Positions 48,923-60,600 of a stretch of 64,000 bases of DNA are shown one piece after another (positions within the stretch are counted from its first letter, which is position 1; every line of letters begins with the position of its first letter). The position numbers and the translations under genes are program-made. Below the pieces are notes generated by a model. That model was not told the origin of the DNA. It saw only the letters and a program-made list of their open reading frames with translations, and made no database searches. The stretch covers positions 434,001 to 498,000 of the forward strand of contig JARFXM010000003.1 in assembly GCA_029532625.1 (NCBI GenBank), in the 5' to 3' direction. This stretch comes from Lomentospora prolificans. Taxonomy: Eukaryota > Ascomycota > Sordariomycetes > Microascales > Microascaceae.

Positions 48923-48956
<34 letters not shown>

Positions 48957-50287
48957 CATTTTTTTTTTTTTTCACCTACCATTGCCTTCTTCGTTGCCGG
49001 AATGCCGTTTATTCTCAATATCCGATGGCCCCACAGCCCGCTAACTATGCACTCGGCAATTAGATCGGAAAGCTCGCCCTTTACACGGCCGCTGCGGGTA
49101 TCCACCCCTCCAAGACCTTGCCTATTGTCCTTGACTCTGGCACTGCAAACGAGAATAATCTGAAGGACCCCTTCTACTTGGGTCTGCGCCAGAAGCGCGC
49201 ACCCGTGAGCGTGCAGCAGGAGTTCATGGACGAGTTCATGGAGGCCGCCGCCGAGGTCTTCCCCGACATGGTGGTGCAGTTCGAGGACTTCGAGTCTGAG
49301 AAGGCATTCAACTACCTTGACAGGTACCGCAACCAGTACAAGTGCTTCAACGATGACATCCAGGGAACTGGCGCCGTCGTTCTCGGTGGTTACATCGGTG
49401 CCGTAAATCTGTCCGGCGTTCCTCTTGAGGAGCAGCGCCTCGTCTTTATGGGTGCTGGTTCAGCCGGTGTTGGTGTTGCCAAGCAGCTCGTCGAGTACTA
49501 CACTCGCCGCGGTCTCTCCGAGAAGGCTGCCCGCGATAAGTTCTGGCTCGTTGATACCAAGGGTCTCGTTACCAAGGATCGTGGTGACAAGCTTGCCGAG
49601 CACAAGAAGTATTTCGCGCGTGACGATAACAATGGCCACCAGTTCCGCAGCCTCGAGGAGGTTATCGAGTATGTCAAGCCCAGCGCCCTCGTTGGTCTCA
49701 CTGCCACGTTTGGCGTCTTTACCGAATCCGTCGTCCGCGCACTCAAGGCCTCCGTTGATGCCGGTGGCCTTGGCCGCCGCCCCATTCTCTTCCCCCTCTC
49801 CAACCCCCTCACCAAGGCCGAATGCACATTCGAACAAGCCGTCCAGTGGACCGATGGCACCGTCATCTTCGCCTCCGGCTCTCCCTTCCAGCCCTTCAAG
49901 GCCAAGATTGGCGAGAGCGTTGTCCAATACAACCCTAACCAGGGTAACAACGTCTACGTCTTCCCCGGTCTCGGTCTCGGTGCCATCCTCTCCAAGGCGA
50001 CTCGTATCACTGATGACATGGTTTACACCTCCGCTGATGCTCTCGCCGGCTGCCTCAACGCTGAGGAGGTCCACCAGGGCCTCATCTACCCCAAGATTGA
50101 GCGCGTGCGCGATGCCTCCCTCGTCGTTGCTCGCGAGGTCATGAAGGCTGCGCGCCGCGACGGCGTATCTGCCCTTCCCGAGTCCCAGTGGGTTGAGTGG
50201 GAAGAGTGGGGTGATGTGGCCCTCACCCAGTACATCAAGGAGAGGATCTACGATCCTGTCTCCTTCAGCAGCAAGGGCCGTCTTTAG
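46906..50287 (+). CDS. NAD-dependent malic enzyme
   Basis: Three exons: 46906-47233, 48186-48616 and 49064-50287, giving 660 residues. Intron 1 is 952 nt (donor GTACGT, branch GCTAACC, acceptor GTAAAG) and intron 2 is 447 nt (donor GTAAGT, branch GCTAACT, acceptor AATTAG). Both are unusually long for this genome. The enzyme decarboxylates malate to pyruvate with NAD(P) reduction. Features include 'LYTPTIGDVC'-type segment 'PLVYTPTIGDVCLQYSTLY', 'VVTDGSRILGLGDLGINGVG' with the catalytic region, metal-site 'CFNDDIQGTGAVVLGG', Rossmann motif 'FMGAGSAGVGVAKQ' and the C-terminal 'LSNPLTKAECTFEQA' segment. The first 60 residues are Ser/Thr/Arg-rich and could be a mitochondrial targeting sequence, fitting the fungal mitochondrial NAD form. 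Sense T-runs of 30 and 14 nt lie in intron 2. An alternative first exon inside intron 1 is possible. Confidence 0.93.
48089..48185 (+). other. Possible alternative first exon of malic enzyme
   Basis: Inside intron 1, ATG codons at 48089 and 48116 are in frame with exon 2 and read through without a stop into 'GLGFTPEERISKN'. The added N-terminus is 33 or 24 residues ('MHSQFNGETLAEASAANREL' from the second ATG) and lacks the Ser/Arg-rich leader of the long form. The preceding several hundred bases are C/T-rich like fungal leaders. A short form would probably be cytosolic. This is inference, without transcript evidence. Confidence 0.4.
48927..48972 (+). repeat. T-runs in malic enzyme intron 2
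   Basis: Thirty T followed by CA and then fourteen T lie about 90 nt before the acceptor at 49063. They form an extreme pyrimidine tract, though well upstream of the CTAAC branch site. Confidence 0.85.
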
Positions 50288-51703
50288 ATGACGTTCTCGT
50301 GACATGTCCCGCTCCTGATCGTTGGTGGTGTCGAGGATGAACAATCCCTTTAGACTGTCTCTATTTTGAGTTTGATACCCTCTTTTTCTAAGGAGTAGCT
50401 GGGAATCCTTTATTGGACTTTCCACCCGCTTCTTTCTTCACGCAAGCTCCACCCTTTGGTATGAATGGCGATTCGACCGTGCCACACCTACCCTCCAGCC
50501 GTTCTAGTTTCCAGAGCGGCCACCCTGTTGATATTGTCCATTGAGCGTTGCTCATCGAGCGTCGGGTATTCTTTTACCCCTTGCTCCTCCTTGCATGAGT
50601 ACATAAGCGATGTTTTGTTTCTACTCCTTTTCCTGCGTTTTTTTTTTTTTATCTTCTTCCTTTGTTCAAAATTCCAGGAATAGCATCATGGCCATGAAAT
50701 GGAAGAGGGCCCGGATATCAAAACACTTCCAACATCAAACTGAAAGACTTACGCTAGACAAAAAGACCGGCTGGCAAGGGATTTTTATTGAAACTGGAGT
50801 CTGAATCTTTTTTAATATTAACATATATGATTCCTTACTCGTCCCTGAAAACTATGTCCTGGCTATTTTGAACCCTTTATTCTACTAACATTACTTGTTT
50901 TCGTTTTCTTTGTTTGGCTTTTCAAGGGTGGGGGAGGTGCTCTCAGTTTTAGGGAGGAGGGTGGACGTATCAGTCAGTTACATGGGTTTTCGAGATCTTC
51001 GGTGACGATCGGACGCATCGAGTAGTGCTACATTTCACTTGAGTAGAGAAGTTCAGCTTTTGATTTACGTCCCTGTCTCTCTCCTCCGGTCTCGGTGTCT
51101 CTGTGTGATATCATGGGATGACGGAGCGATGGTGTGCCACAGTCAGGAGAGCCTCCCACATCTTAAAGCCCCAAGGACGGGGGTGGAAACGCATCCTTGT
51201 CGCGTGGGATGGTGGTAGGGTAACGGCATCTCCGCCACGCCAGCCGTAGGGCAAGGGGGGAAGCGGAGGGATACTCCTTTCCGAGCACCGGGTCCACCCG
51301 ATACCCAGGACGCCCGCCACTTATCGATCAGCGCATGGCTTCGAGACTTGGCTGCTTTGTGTCTTCCATGGTAGGCTGGGGTCTCAGGAGAACAGGTCTG
51401 TCTTGGTGTTCCCAGCTGGGCGGATATAATCCCGCCCCCACGGCTAACAACGCCATTTGGGATCTAAGATCATGACACTTCTCCCACTCCAAAAAGAAAA
51501 AAAAAAAAAAAAAAAAGGTCTCAAGATAACACAAAGAAAGTGGGTATGGTACGCTCTCCCACCGATACCTGAAAACTCTGATATAATCAGGAACCTTGAC
51601 TCCAATAATTGTCAAAGAAAACGGTACCGAAAAGAGCAATGTAATCGAAATTCAGACGAGACGAATAAAAAGAAATTAAAAAGAAAGGGAGGAAAAAAAG
51701 AAT
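50288..51703. other. 3' UTR of malic enzyme and intergenic region
   Basis: The first several hundred bases are the malic enzyme 3' UTR and flank, with a T-run near 50639-50650. An A-run near 51486-51506 follows farther on. The 200 bp before the tRNA contain A-rich sequence that supplies its terminator on the minus strand. I see no further gene. Confidence 0.55.
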
Positions 51704-51784
51704 GCTCAGGCCGAGACTCGAACTCGGATCATTTGCTGCGCCCCAAGGTGGAAGGCAAATATTCTACCCTTGAACCACCTGAGC
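51704..51784 (-). tRNA. tRNA-Gly(UCC) with 11-nt intron
   Basis: The minus strand folds as a tRNA: acceptor stem GCTCAGG/CCTGAGC, D-arm GTTCAAGGGTAGAAT, anticodon stem TTTGC/GCAAA and T-arm CCGAG-TTCGAGT-CTCGG with a good B box. The anticodon TCC is at 51750-51752. An 11-nt intron (51738-51748) begins one base after the anticodon, the standard eukaryotic place, and its removal leaves the loop CTTCCAA. A run of seven T on the minus strand (51693-51699) follows the gene as the RNA polymerase III terminator. Confidence 0.92.
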
Positions 51785-52620
51785 TTACTTTGTTCGGCGG
51801 CTGTGGGTAAACCAGTCGTTTCGGGGTGTCTGCTCATTGGCGTGTGGTGACTATGAAGCTACTGGCGAGTAGGGCCGGCCAGGTCAATTCTTCATGTGTC
51901 TGCATGCATTGTTGTGGAGAGCGTTTCGGCGTTGTGGGTTCGGGAAGTGTGGCTGGTGTAAGTGGGACGGATGGCATCGTGAGACCCGCTGCTTCGAGCT
52001 TCAAACCCCATGCTTGTGAGCGTTTGACGGTCGATAATTAAATCCCCTTTAGGGACAGGACAGAAGACAAGCTTGCACGACTTTTTGGCGACGCCGTGGT
52101 ATTGATCGATATAAAAGATGATTCTTTGGATTATTCACGGACACCAAGACTCACAGTGGTCAATAACCAAGTAGAACGGGTAGGACAGGGTAGCAGCACG
52201 AGTTTAACCAAACCGTGGTCTTATTATAATACGTTTTACTTAGCCATTTACTACAAGTTCTGAGGTACTATCAAAAAAGCAGGCGTGTGTAGATTTACAC
52301 GCAAAACTCGAGTATTTACGAGATAGGTAAGATAACACTCTGGCTCTTGAGCTCTCAAAATGAACCACGGTGTTACTCAAGAAATGACGAGATGAAGTCC
52401 ACCAGTTCCTGAGCTGAGGCTATGAGAGAGACCTTCTCGAGTAGCGAAACCACCGGTCTGGTGAAGAATATTAATCGGATCTCGCAGGAATAAAGACTCC
52501 AGTAACCTCCCAAGCGAGATAAAAGGTGGATGGGGAGCGAGAAAAGAAAGAGGACAGTGAAAAAAGGACCTTCACATATTGTCTATTACACTCAAAATAC
52601 ACACCCAAATAAAAAAGATT
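51785..52620. other. Spacer between the two tRNA-Gly genes
   Basis: This 836-bp stretch has no supportable open frame. It holds the upstream region of the UCC gene and, near 52611-52616, the T-run terminator (minus strand) of the CCC gene. Confidence 0.6.
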
Positions 52621-52700
52621 GCCCGAGCCGAGACTCGAACTCGGTTCACTCGCTACCCACGCCATGGGAGGCGAGTATTCTACCCTTGAACTACCCGGGC
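52621..52700 (-). tRNA. tRNA-Gly(CCC) with 10-nt intron
   Basis: The minus strand gives acceptor stem GCCCGGG/CTCGGGC with one G-U pair, D-arm GTTCAAGGGTAGAAT, anticodon stem CTCGC/GCGAG and the same T-arm CCGAG-TTCGAGT-CTCGG as the neighbouring gene. The anticodon CCC is at 52666-52668, followed after one A by a 10-nt intron (52655-52664); the spliced loop is CTCCCAA. A six-T run on the minus strand (52611-52616) terminates it. The D- and T-arms are identical to the UCC gene 0.9 kb away, so the two probably share an ancestor. Confidence 0.92.
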
Positions 52701-53544
52701 TTGTCACCTTGTTAGTTACATGACTAGCGTGTGAACTACAGCTATATGGTCGCCGCGTTTGCTCTGCTCTCTATAGTTGTAGAAGGAGCGTATCTTGTTT
52801 GGGGGGCTTGTGGAAGGGGCGATGGGTTGAAGCGTCAAGCTAGAACGGGATGATGAGATAACCCTGGGTTCGGGTGGCTGCATCGAAGCGGTGCGATGCG
52901 GTAGGCAACATACGTGCCATCTTCCAAGTATGAATGAGGTGATGTGGCGTGTAGAATCCGCCTTCATCTATTTCTAAGGTATATGGCACCAAGGCACCCC
53001 AGACACTCATAATATCAAGTTCTTGCAGCCGCGCTCCTTGATGTCACAGGTGGAAACACCTCTCCCACTGGTCTACTTGGAAGTCAGCCCGGCACCTCTG
53101 AAGGTCAACAAAAAGTGGAACCAAGATCATCGATTCATTATGCGGCTATGGTATTGAAGCCTCATTTTTATTCAAATATTGTACATATCGAGACCGCTCG
53201 CTCCGGCTAGTCATCAAAACGAACCACGTTCTCCCCACTACTGAATGCAACATAATCAAAAGACCCTGATGAGACGAAAAGTAGAGATAAAGAACTTGCC
53301 CCTTGTGCCCTTGAGCGCCGTGAATTCCACCTGCCTTATGCCATAGTATGTCTGGTTTCTGTTTGTCAAATTTCCTTTCCTCTGCCTTCTGGATTTCGCC
53401 CTAGTCCATGTCTAATCTAAGTTTGGGAAGGAGAGAAGAAAGGAAGAAAGAAAACCGTCAAAGTTGCCGCCTTATTTCTCCAGCAGAGGAGTGAAGACAT
53501 GCTAAATCAAAGTAAAGTTCCTTTGTACACATGCATTATCTTAT
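52701..53544. other. Intergenic region, tRNA upstream and GLE1 3' flank
   Basis: No open frame with recognisable content. It holds the upstream sequence of the tRNA-Gly(CCC) gene and the 3' UTR of GLE1. Confidence 0.55.
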
Positions 53545-55179
53545 TCAGTTGAGGTAGAGTCCCTTCTCGTCTCGGAGGACTTGGCCGTGAACTTGGAGTG
53601 CGCCGGCCGCCACGCTGCCGGGTGCCTTCTTGGGGAATTCCACCAAGGCGACTTGTAGGGCAGCGATGGCCGCGTTGCCAAAGAATTGGATGAATCGCTG
53701 CTCGTGGCCATCAATCATGGCCTTGAGGACAATGTACTGGGTGTCCGAGACCTCTGCTGGCTGTGTGTTGACAATAGTTGACAGCGCTCGCCAATAATTG
53801 GAGGATGGATAAGGATTCGCCTTGTTCGCCTTGCTGAAGTCTCTGAGAGAAATAGCCGCAAAGCCTGCGCCAAGACCAGCCACCTTATCGTAGTGCATTT
53901 GTTCGGGCATCCAACTGCCGCCATCTTTCCGCCATCCTATGACGGCTCGACCCTGGGCCGTCTTGTCACTGCCTCGGACGCCGAAGAGGACTGGACAAGT
54001 CTTTCGAAATTTGGAAATGAGAATGTCAATTAGGGACTTGCCTCTCCACTGGAAGTCCTTATCGGAGAAGATGTGAGCTGCCATAACGCCAATGGGGTCG
54101 GCAGCCTTGGGGTTGGCGCCGCACTCGTTGATGAACTGGTTAATGACAGCCTTGGAGAATATGCTTAGGAGGTAGATGAAGAGGGATGGCATCTGGTCTC
54201 CGTTATAAATAGCGTCTTGTTGGGGTTCGCGCTTGTCCACAACAAACGCGGCGACATTGACTAGGGGGCTGGGCAGGTTGCTGCTTAGCGACTCTTGAAG
54301 ACACGCCTTGATCTTTTTGAGGGGAGTGGCATTGGCGCCCTTTCCTCCGGTCAGCTGGCCCATGGACTTCCGTATCTCACGTCGGAGATCGCCCATCTTT
54401 CCCTTTAGAGGTGATGCTGGCGTCTTCGCCATCTCCTCTAGTTTACGGCGTAGTGTTTTGAGCTCTTGGTGGATCTGGAGGTGGCGATCATTCGGTGCTG
54501 AGGTAACCTGAGTAACTACCACAGGCTGTGCAGGTTTCTGTGCCTGAGTCTGGGCGACAGCCACGGGCACCTGGGCGGCTCCATTCGGTTGAAGCTGCGC
54601 TTGGGATTTCGCTGCTACAGCGGGTGGTGGCTGGCCAAAGGGGCTTTGAGCTGTCGGCTGACCATTCGAAAGAGGTTGTTGAGATGTTGTGCCTGGCCTG
54701 GGCAATATCGGCGTGGGGGGTTTAGGCTGGGCGGCGGTAGGAGCGGTTCTTTGGAGAGTTGGAGAAGACGGGTCAGTATTGGTAGCTCGCGGTTGGGCCT
54801 TCTCGACCGCCTGGGGGGCGACTCGGGCGGGTTCGGGTTCGGGTTCAGGCTCAGGTGGGGGTTTCGGGACCTTCTGAGCTCGAAGAGCTCTAAGCCGCTT
54901 CTCCTCTTCGATGAGCTCGTGTTCTCTTCGCAGTCGCTCCTTTTCCTTTTCCTGCTCGGCTAGAATCTTCTGCTTGGTTTCTTCTAGCTGGTCGAGCTCT
55001 AGGACACGTAGGGCTGCTATCCGGACGCGCTCATGCTCAACCTGGGCGGCAAGGAGCGCATCGCGGTGGCTCAATTCCGTATTTCGATCATCGGAAAGGA
55101 TGCTGGACAAATGGCTAAGACTGCGCTCTGGACTAGACTGGGTATAGCTTCTCCGTGACGAGATCGAGGCGCGGCTCAT
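53545..55179 (-). CDS. gle1: mRNA export factor GLE1
   Basis: A single exon encodes 544 residues. GLE1 sits on the cytoplasmic face of the nuclear pore and, with inositol hexakisphosphate, activates the DEAD-box helicase Dbp5 to strip proteins from exported mRNA. The N-terminal part has a charged coiled coil at about 45-105 ('RLRREHELIEEEKRLRALRA') followed by a Pro/Gln/Ala-rich disordered linker. The folded GLE1 domain spans about 255-535, with segments such as 'LKKIKACLQESLSSNLPSPL', 'SLFIYLLSIFSKAVINQFIN', 'GVMAAHIFSDKDFQWRGKSL', 'CPVLFGVRGSDKTAQGRAVI' and 'YWRALSTIVNTQPAEVSDTQ'. It ends with a basic-hydrophobic tail. Length and layout match filamentous-fungal GLE1. Confidence 0.93.
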   Translation of the reverse strand: MSRASISSRRSYTQSSPERSLSHLSSILSDDRNTELSHRDALLAAQVEHERVRIAALRVLELDQLEETKQKILAEQEKEKERLRREHELIEEEKRLRALRAQKVPKPPPEPEPEPEPARVAPQAVEKAQPRATNTDPSSPTLQRTAPTAAQPKPPTPILPRPGTTSQQPLSNGQPTAQSPFGQPPPAVAAKSQAQLQPNGAAQVPVAVAQTQAQKPAQPVVVTQVTSAPNDRHLQIHQELKTLRRKLEEMAKTPASPLKGKMGDLRREIRKSMGQLTGGKGANATPLKKIKACLQESLSSNLPSPLVNVAAFVVDKREPQQDAIYNGDQMPSLFIYLLSIFSKAVINQFINECGANPKAADPIGVMAAHIFSDKDFQWRGKSLIDILISKFRKTCPVLFGVRGSDKTAQGRAVIGWRKDGGSWMPEQMHYDKVAGLGAGFAAISLRDFSKANKANPYPSSNYWRALSTIVNTQPAEVSDTQYIVLKAMIDGHEQRFIQFFGNAAIAALQVALVEFPKKAPGSVAAGALQVHGQVLRDEKGLYLN

Positions 55180-57690
55180 GATGGGGAGGCTGGGTTTGGC
55201 TTGAGGGCGGGCTGAGGGATCCTGGCTGCAGAAGAAATGAAGCGCCTGGTCTGACTTAGGAATGATTTCGCGTTTGGAGCGAATGCGGACAAAGGGAGAA
55301 GCCCTCCGCTGTATTTCTTTTCTTGGATGTGTGAGGGAGGGAGTTAGGATATGCAGGTGGATAAAACTTGCAAATACTGTCGCTGCAGATGGTGATTGAC
55401 GAGAATTCGAGAGCGGTCGTCCAAATTATGGCTGGTAATGAGGCTTGGCGGCTGGTGGGCTTGGACGGCATTTTCCGCCAGACTAATCGGGATTGGGAAA
55501 TGGAACCCCATTTTGTTCGAGCTTAGGTTCGAAACCCCCTTGCTTCCCCTTCTAATAGACCGTGGATTTTCAATTGCAAAGAATAGCCCAGCCTGCAAGA
55601 GGAATTGAGAAACCAAGGAGCAGGCCAGTCTGCAACAACCTGCAGTTTCGAGTTAGGAAGGAACGTTCTACAAGTAATGATACTGCAAGCTCCTGCTGCA
55701 TGTAGGGTGCATGGGCGGCGGGCGGTTATTTACATTCCCACTGATTACAGTTACAGTTACTATTGCTTGGGAGAGGGGAGCTCCAAATATACATTGGAGC
55801 CACGCATCGATACAAGCAGTGTCTTAACTTGGTACACCGAAGCTGTGGCGTCACAAGGCTATCATGAAGTTGGGCCTCGTAACCTGGCAAAAGCTCCGGC
55901 TCAACGTAATCTACTCCGATAGTGCTGAAGTGTAATTCGGACATCCATTGAAACTATAACCGGCAATCTGTCACCTCGAACCCACCTGCACTTCGCTAGT
56001 TTCCCATTCTGCCGGGCGGTCAAGCTTTCGGTTTCGTCGCTTGAAGTCACCGCCGGGGACTCGTACATTGGGGTGACGAAGTATAAGATGGTTTGAGGAA
56101 AAATAGCATTGTTGCTGCCCCCGAGGACGAATCAAGCTCAAGGGGGCAGCTGATATGCTCGTAAGATCGCTGCACTTTACATACACAGCTTATGCCAGCG
56201 TCGGCATCAGCATCGGGCGTTGCACGTTGCAGAATGAATACGAAGCTCTTGTTTCGGGGCTGAAAACCACACTGAGACTAGAGAAACGAGAGCAAATGCG
56301 TAGCGAAGCTTGGCTCCCCGCAGACCCCTGCCCCTCCTCCTTCTCAGGTGAAGGTACAGGAGTACTACTAAAGCGCCTCGACGAAGAAGGAGGGGGCGAC
56401 CTGGGGTTAGGATGCCCACCACGTTTGGTACTGTCGTAGCAGCGCTCTGCAGTGTGTGCAGCATCCGCTGTGGTTCAGGGTGACTTGGGCCGCTACTAGG
56501 GTACATGGAAGATATTGATAGTTGGCCGAGCTATACCGTTGGAATCAGCTTAGATCCTCGCACGCTCGGGGACAATGGGGAAACAAAAAGTGGGTAGAGG
56601 TGGCGAGGTAGCCTATACTACTGGGCACGAGCGTTGTTCTACTTCATTTGGTGAACTTTAGCGCAGGCGCATCACCTGAGTGACAAGTATTCGTTACCTG
56701 GTGCAACCCTCGAGCCACACTCTAACGTCCCCACTTCGGCCCCCCTTTCCCATTTTCCTTCCTAACCAGGTGTTGTCGTCGGCAGCTTCCCACACAGAAA
56801 AGGCCCAATTCACATTGTTCCAACAGAGAAACCCCAACCCGCCTTAGCCAGTTAGCGCGGAGCTCCAACTGGCTTCTGCCCGCTGTTTCAAGCGTAGCAC
56901 CTGGTTACTGCTGCCGTTACATCACCCTGGCCCCTTCCCTGGCACCACTTTTGAGCGTTGGAGCTTCAGAGCATCCGCAGTGGTAGCAGCAGGAGCGCCT
57001 GGCAGCTAACCAGCCACAGTTACCTAAACTAGCGAATCGTACTTGGAGGATACACAACTGTCTCCTTCGAATCACTCCTAGGCTGCTACAGAGGTACCTC
57101 CTTCCTTACCCTGCTCTGAGCAACCAGGTCACCTCGTCGCCTCAGTGTCCTGATCCCTTGTCAAAAAGGGCCAAGACCAATCCTCGCCTTCGCTCCCAAA
57201 GTCTAAAGGCCCTCATCCAGCTCCCTTCCAATCCTTTTCCACCAACTGCCTCTCTCCCTCAACCATCGCCATCGGGCTTTCTCTCAAGCCTTCCTCCATC
57301 ATCTCTGACACTCCTTGCTCGGCGCTCTTCATTCCCTCTCATCGCCAGACCCTCCTTTTTTGTGTCAATCATATATTCCCCTACTCCTGATTGCAAGCAC
57401 GCAACAGAGACGCACCCGGCAACGCTCCCAACCAAACAGAACAGACACGCACAAACATACAACCCGTTACGCAACGCACACAGTTTCGGCGACCCATCGC
57501 AACTTCTCGGATACAAAATTCGACAATTGTCTATCTGCCTGTGCCTTCGGTAAAACCAATCTACTATCGACACGTCCTCACTCGTGCGAGATTTTGGCCT
57601 CCACGCCTCCCACTCGCGTTCGAATTTGCCCCCTCAATCCATAAGTGACCGCACACGACGTGCTGCTCCCACCCCTCCTTTCTGCTCGCC
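55180..57690. other. Divergent intergenic region and SSD1 leader
   Basis: The first few hundred bases hold the GLE1 promoter. From about 56,700 the plus strand is C/T-rich up to the SSD1 start codon, fitting a long 5' leader. An open frame at 57158-57553 starts at TTG, is Ser/Pro-rich and is treated as leader composition. A T-arm-like GGTTCGAAACC near 55525 lacks a partner stem. No other feature is seen. Confidence 0.5.
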
Positions 57691-60600
57691 ATGGAGCAAG
57701 ACCAGCAACAGCAACAACCACAGCAGCAGCAGCAGCCGCCTGCCCCCCAGACTGGGGGAGTCCATGGCCCTGCTGGTCGCAGGCTTCACATTGCTCATCG
57801 GCGTAGTCCTTCGGAGTTGACGCCTTTGATGAGCATGTTTACGAATCCTCAGAGTAAGTTGGCACTCCTTTTCACTTCTCTTCCATTTCGTGAACCCAAC
57901 CCCTGGCTCCTGGTGGGCTTCCAACTAGTAGACTTCAAACCCTTCCAGTCTCAAATGACCTCTGCACTTTATAACAATTGCTGCATCGTTTGAATAGTTT
58001 GGACTAATGATTTATTTCATCGCCTTTTAAAGTGGACCAGCTTGCGATTCAGCAGCAGATCGAGCTCCTCCAACAGCAGCAACAACAGCTCCAAGCTACT
58101 CATCAACAATATGTCAACATGGGGATGATCCCCCCTCAACAATTGGGGCCTGGTGGTGCATTCAATCCCTTGCAACCCGCCATGGCCAACATGGCGCCCC
58201 AGCAAGCTTTCCAGTTCCCGAATCAAATGCAGCAGCAGCAGCAGCAGCAGCCCATGACGCACCGCCGCAATCAGTCCGCGATTCCTAACATGGGCATGGG
58301 CCCTCCTCCTGCCCCTTCGTCTGGGGCCTCGGGCACAGCGTTTGGTAACTTTGACAACTCCCAACCCGGCCATGGTCGAGGGGAGAACACGTCGGGCCGT
58401 GGCGGTCGCGGTGGCGGCGGCGGCGGCCATCAGCGCCGTCATTCATTGGCCCTTGCTGACGCCAAGAAGGCAGCGGAATTGGCTCAGCAGAAAAGGACGA
58501 CAACCGGCTTCCAGTTCCCTGGTCCTGGTGCGACCGGCGATAAAGCTGGCGGCGAGGAGAATAAGGCAGCCGTACAGCCGGGAGCCACTGAGAGCCAGCC
58601 CTCTCAAGGCCCCTCTGGGCGTGGGGGCCGTGGTGGTCACGGTCGCAGCCAGAGTATGGCCGTCGGCCGTGGTGGCGGCAGCCAAGACTTCCGCCGTGGC
58701 GGGCATACTAGAACCGGTTCCCGTAACTTCGAGGGCAATTGGAGGAACCAAAACCAGAATCAAAACCAAGAGCAGGGTGGCCAGAACCAGCAAGGCTTCC
58801 AGCCCGGCCACCGATCCCGCGGCTCCATCAACCAATCCATCTCATCTATCGGCGCCTTTCAGTATCCCGGCCAGGCACCTCTTGTTCAGATTCCGGGTCA
58901 AATGATGATGCCCCAGATGTACCCTGGGCAGCAACTTAACCCAATGCAGCTTAGCCAGCTTCAGGCCCTACAGGCCCAGATGAATGGCCAGCAGTTCGTT
59001 GGCCTGCAAAATAGCCAGCACGCTGGTGGCCTTGCGGGCCAGCAGCAGCAGCAACAACAGCAGCGCAAGACCCTCTTTACTCCTTACCTCCCTCAGGCGA
59101 CTCTGCCTGCCCTCCTCGGCGATGGCCAACTTGTCTCCGGTATTTTGCGCGTAAATAAGAAGAATCGAAGCGACGCTTACGTCTCCACCCAAGATGGTCT
59201 GCTTGATGCGGATATTTTTATCTGCGGTAGCAAAGACCGAAACCGAGCCCTTGAAGGCGACTTAGTCGCTGTTGAGCTGCTTGACGTCGACGAAGTTTGG
59301 TCCCAGAAACGTGAGAAGGAGGAGAAGAAGAAGCGCAAGGATATCACGGATACTAGATCTGGATCCACCAACCAGGGTAGCCAACATGGCGCCAATGGTG
59401 ACGATGGCAAGGCAAACGATGGCGGCATTCGTCGACGCGGCAGTCTTCGTCAGAGACCCACTCAAAAGAAAAATGATGACGTTGAAGTTGAGGGCCAGAG
59501 CCTACTCCTTGTCGAGGAAGAAGAGATCAGCGACGAGCAGAAGCCCCTTTACGCTGGTCACATCGTTGCTGTCATCGAGCGGGTTCCCGGCCAAATGTTC
59601 TCTGGCACCCTCGGCCTCCTTCGACCCAGCAGCCAGGCCACTAAGGAGAAGCAGGAGGCCGAGCGCGCTGCCCGAGATGGTGGCAACTCGCGCCACAATG
59701 AGCCCCGCCACCAGGAGAAGCCCAAGATCGTGTGGTTCAAGCCTACTGACAAGCGTGTTCCTCTCATCGCGATTCCCACAGAGCAGGCTCCGCGAGACTT
59801 TGTTGAGAAACACCAAGACTACGCGGACCGCATCTTTGTTGCATGCATTAAGCGATGGCCCATTACCTCTCTGCATCCCTTCGGTACTCTAGTGGAGCAG
59901 CTTGGTAAGATGGGTGACCTAAGGGTCGAGACCGACGCCCTTCTACGCGATAACAACTTCGCTTCTGATGAGTTCACCGAAGCTGTTCTTCGCAGTGTAG
60001 GACTTCAGGACTGGTCCGTTGCCAAGGAGGATGAGGCGGCTCTCTCTGCTCGTCGCGATTTTCGAGATGAGAAAATTTTCACCCTCGCTGTTTCTGAATC
60101 GGGCGAACTTGGCAACGCTATTCACGTGAAGACCAGCCCTGACGGCAAGATTGATGTTGGTATCCACGTTCCCGATGTTGCCCATTTCGTTAAGGCCAAC
60201 TCTCTCGTTGATCGGGAAGCGAAGAAGCGCGGCACTGCTGTCCATCTACTCAACCGCTTCTGTGCTCTCCTCCCTCCCAAGTTGTCAGCTGAGGTGTGCG
60301 CTCTTATCCCTGGCGAGGAGCGCTTAACAGTCAGTGTTGTGTTCCGCGTTAACCCCCACAATGGTGCCGTTGCCGAAGGTGACGCTTGGGTTGGAAAGAG
60401 TATCATCAAGAGCGCTGGCAGGATTACTCTTGATCAGGTTGATGCCGCCCTCTCCGAGGGCCAGTCCAGCTTCAAGCACGAATCTGTCCAGCTGAAGGAT
60501 CTCCAGATCCTCAACGTGAGTCTTGAACCAAATCTCGTCCCTCCCGGTTTGATACAGTTTACTAATCTCTCCCTCAGGCCGTCGCTCAAAAGTTTAGGGA

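Noticed and set aside
55511..55545. T-arm-like GGTTCGAAACC
   Set aside because: The five bases on either side do not pair and no acceptor or anticodon stem can be found; the same holds for GTTCGATTCCG near 41822 and GTTCGAACC near 21134.
57158..57553. 131-codon open frame before SSD1
   Set aside because: It starts at TTG, is Ser/Pro-rich without features, and lies in the probable SSD1 leader.
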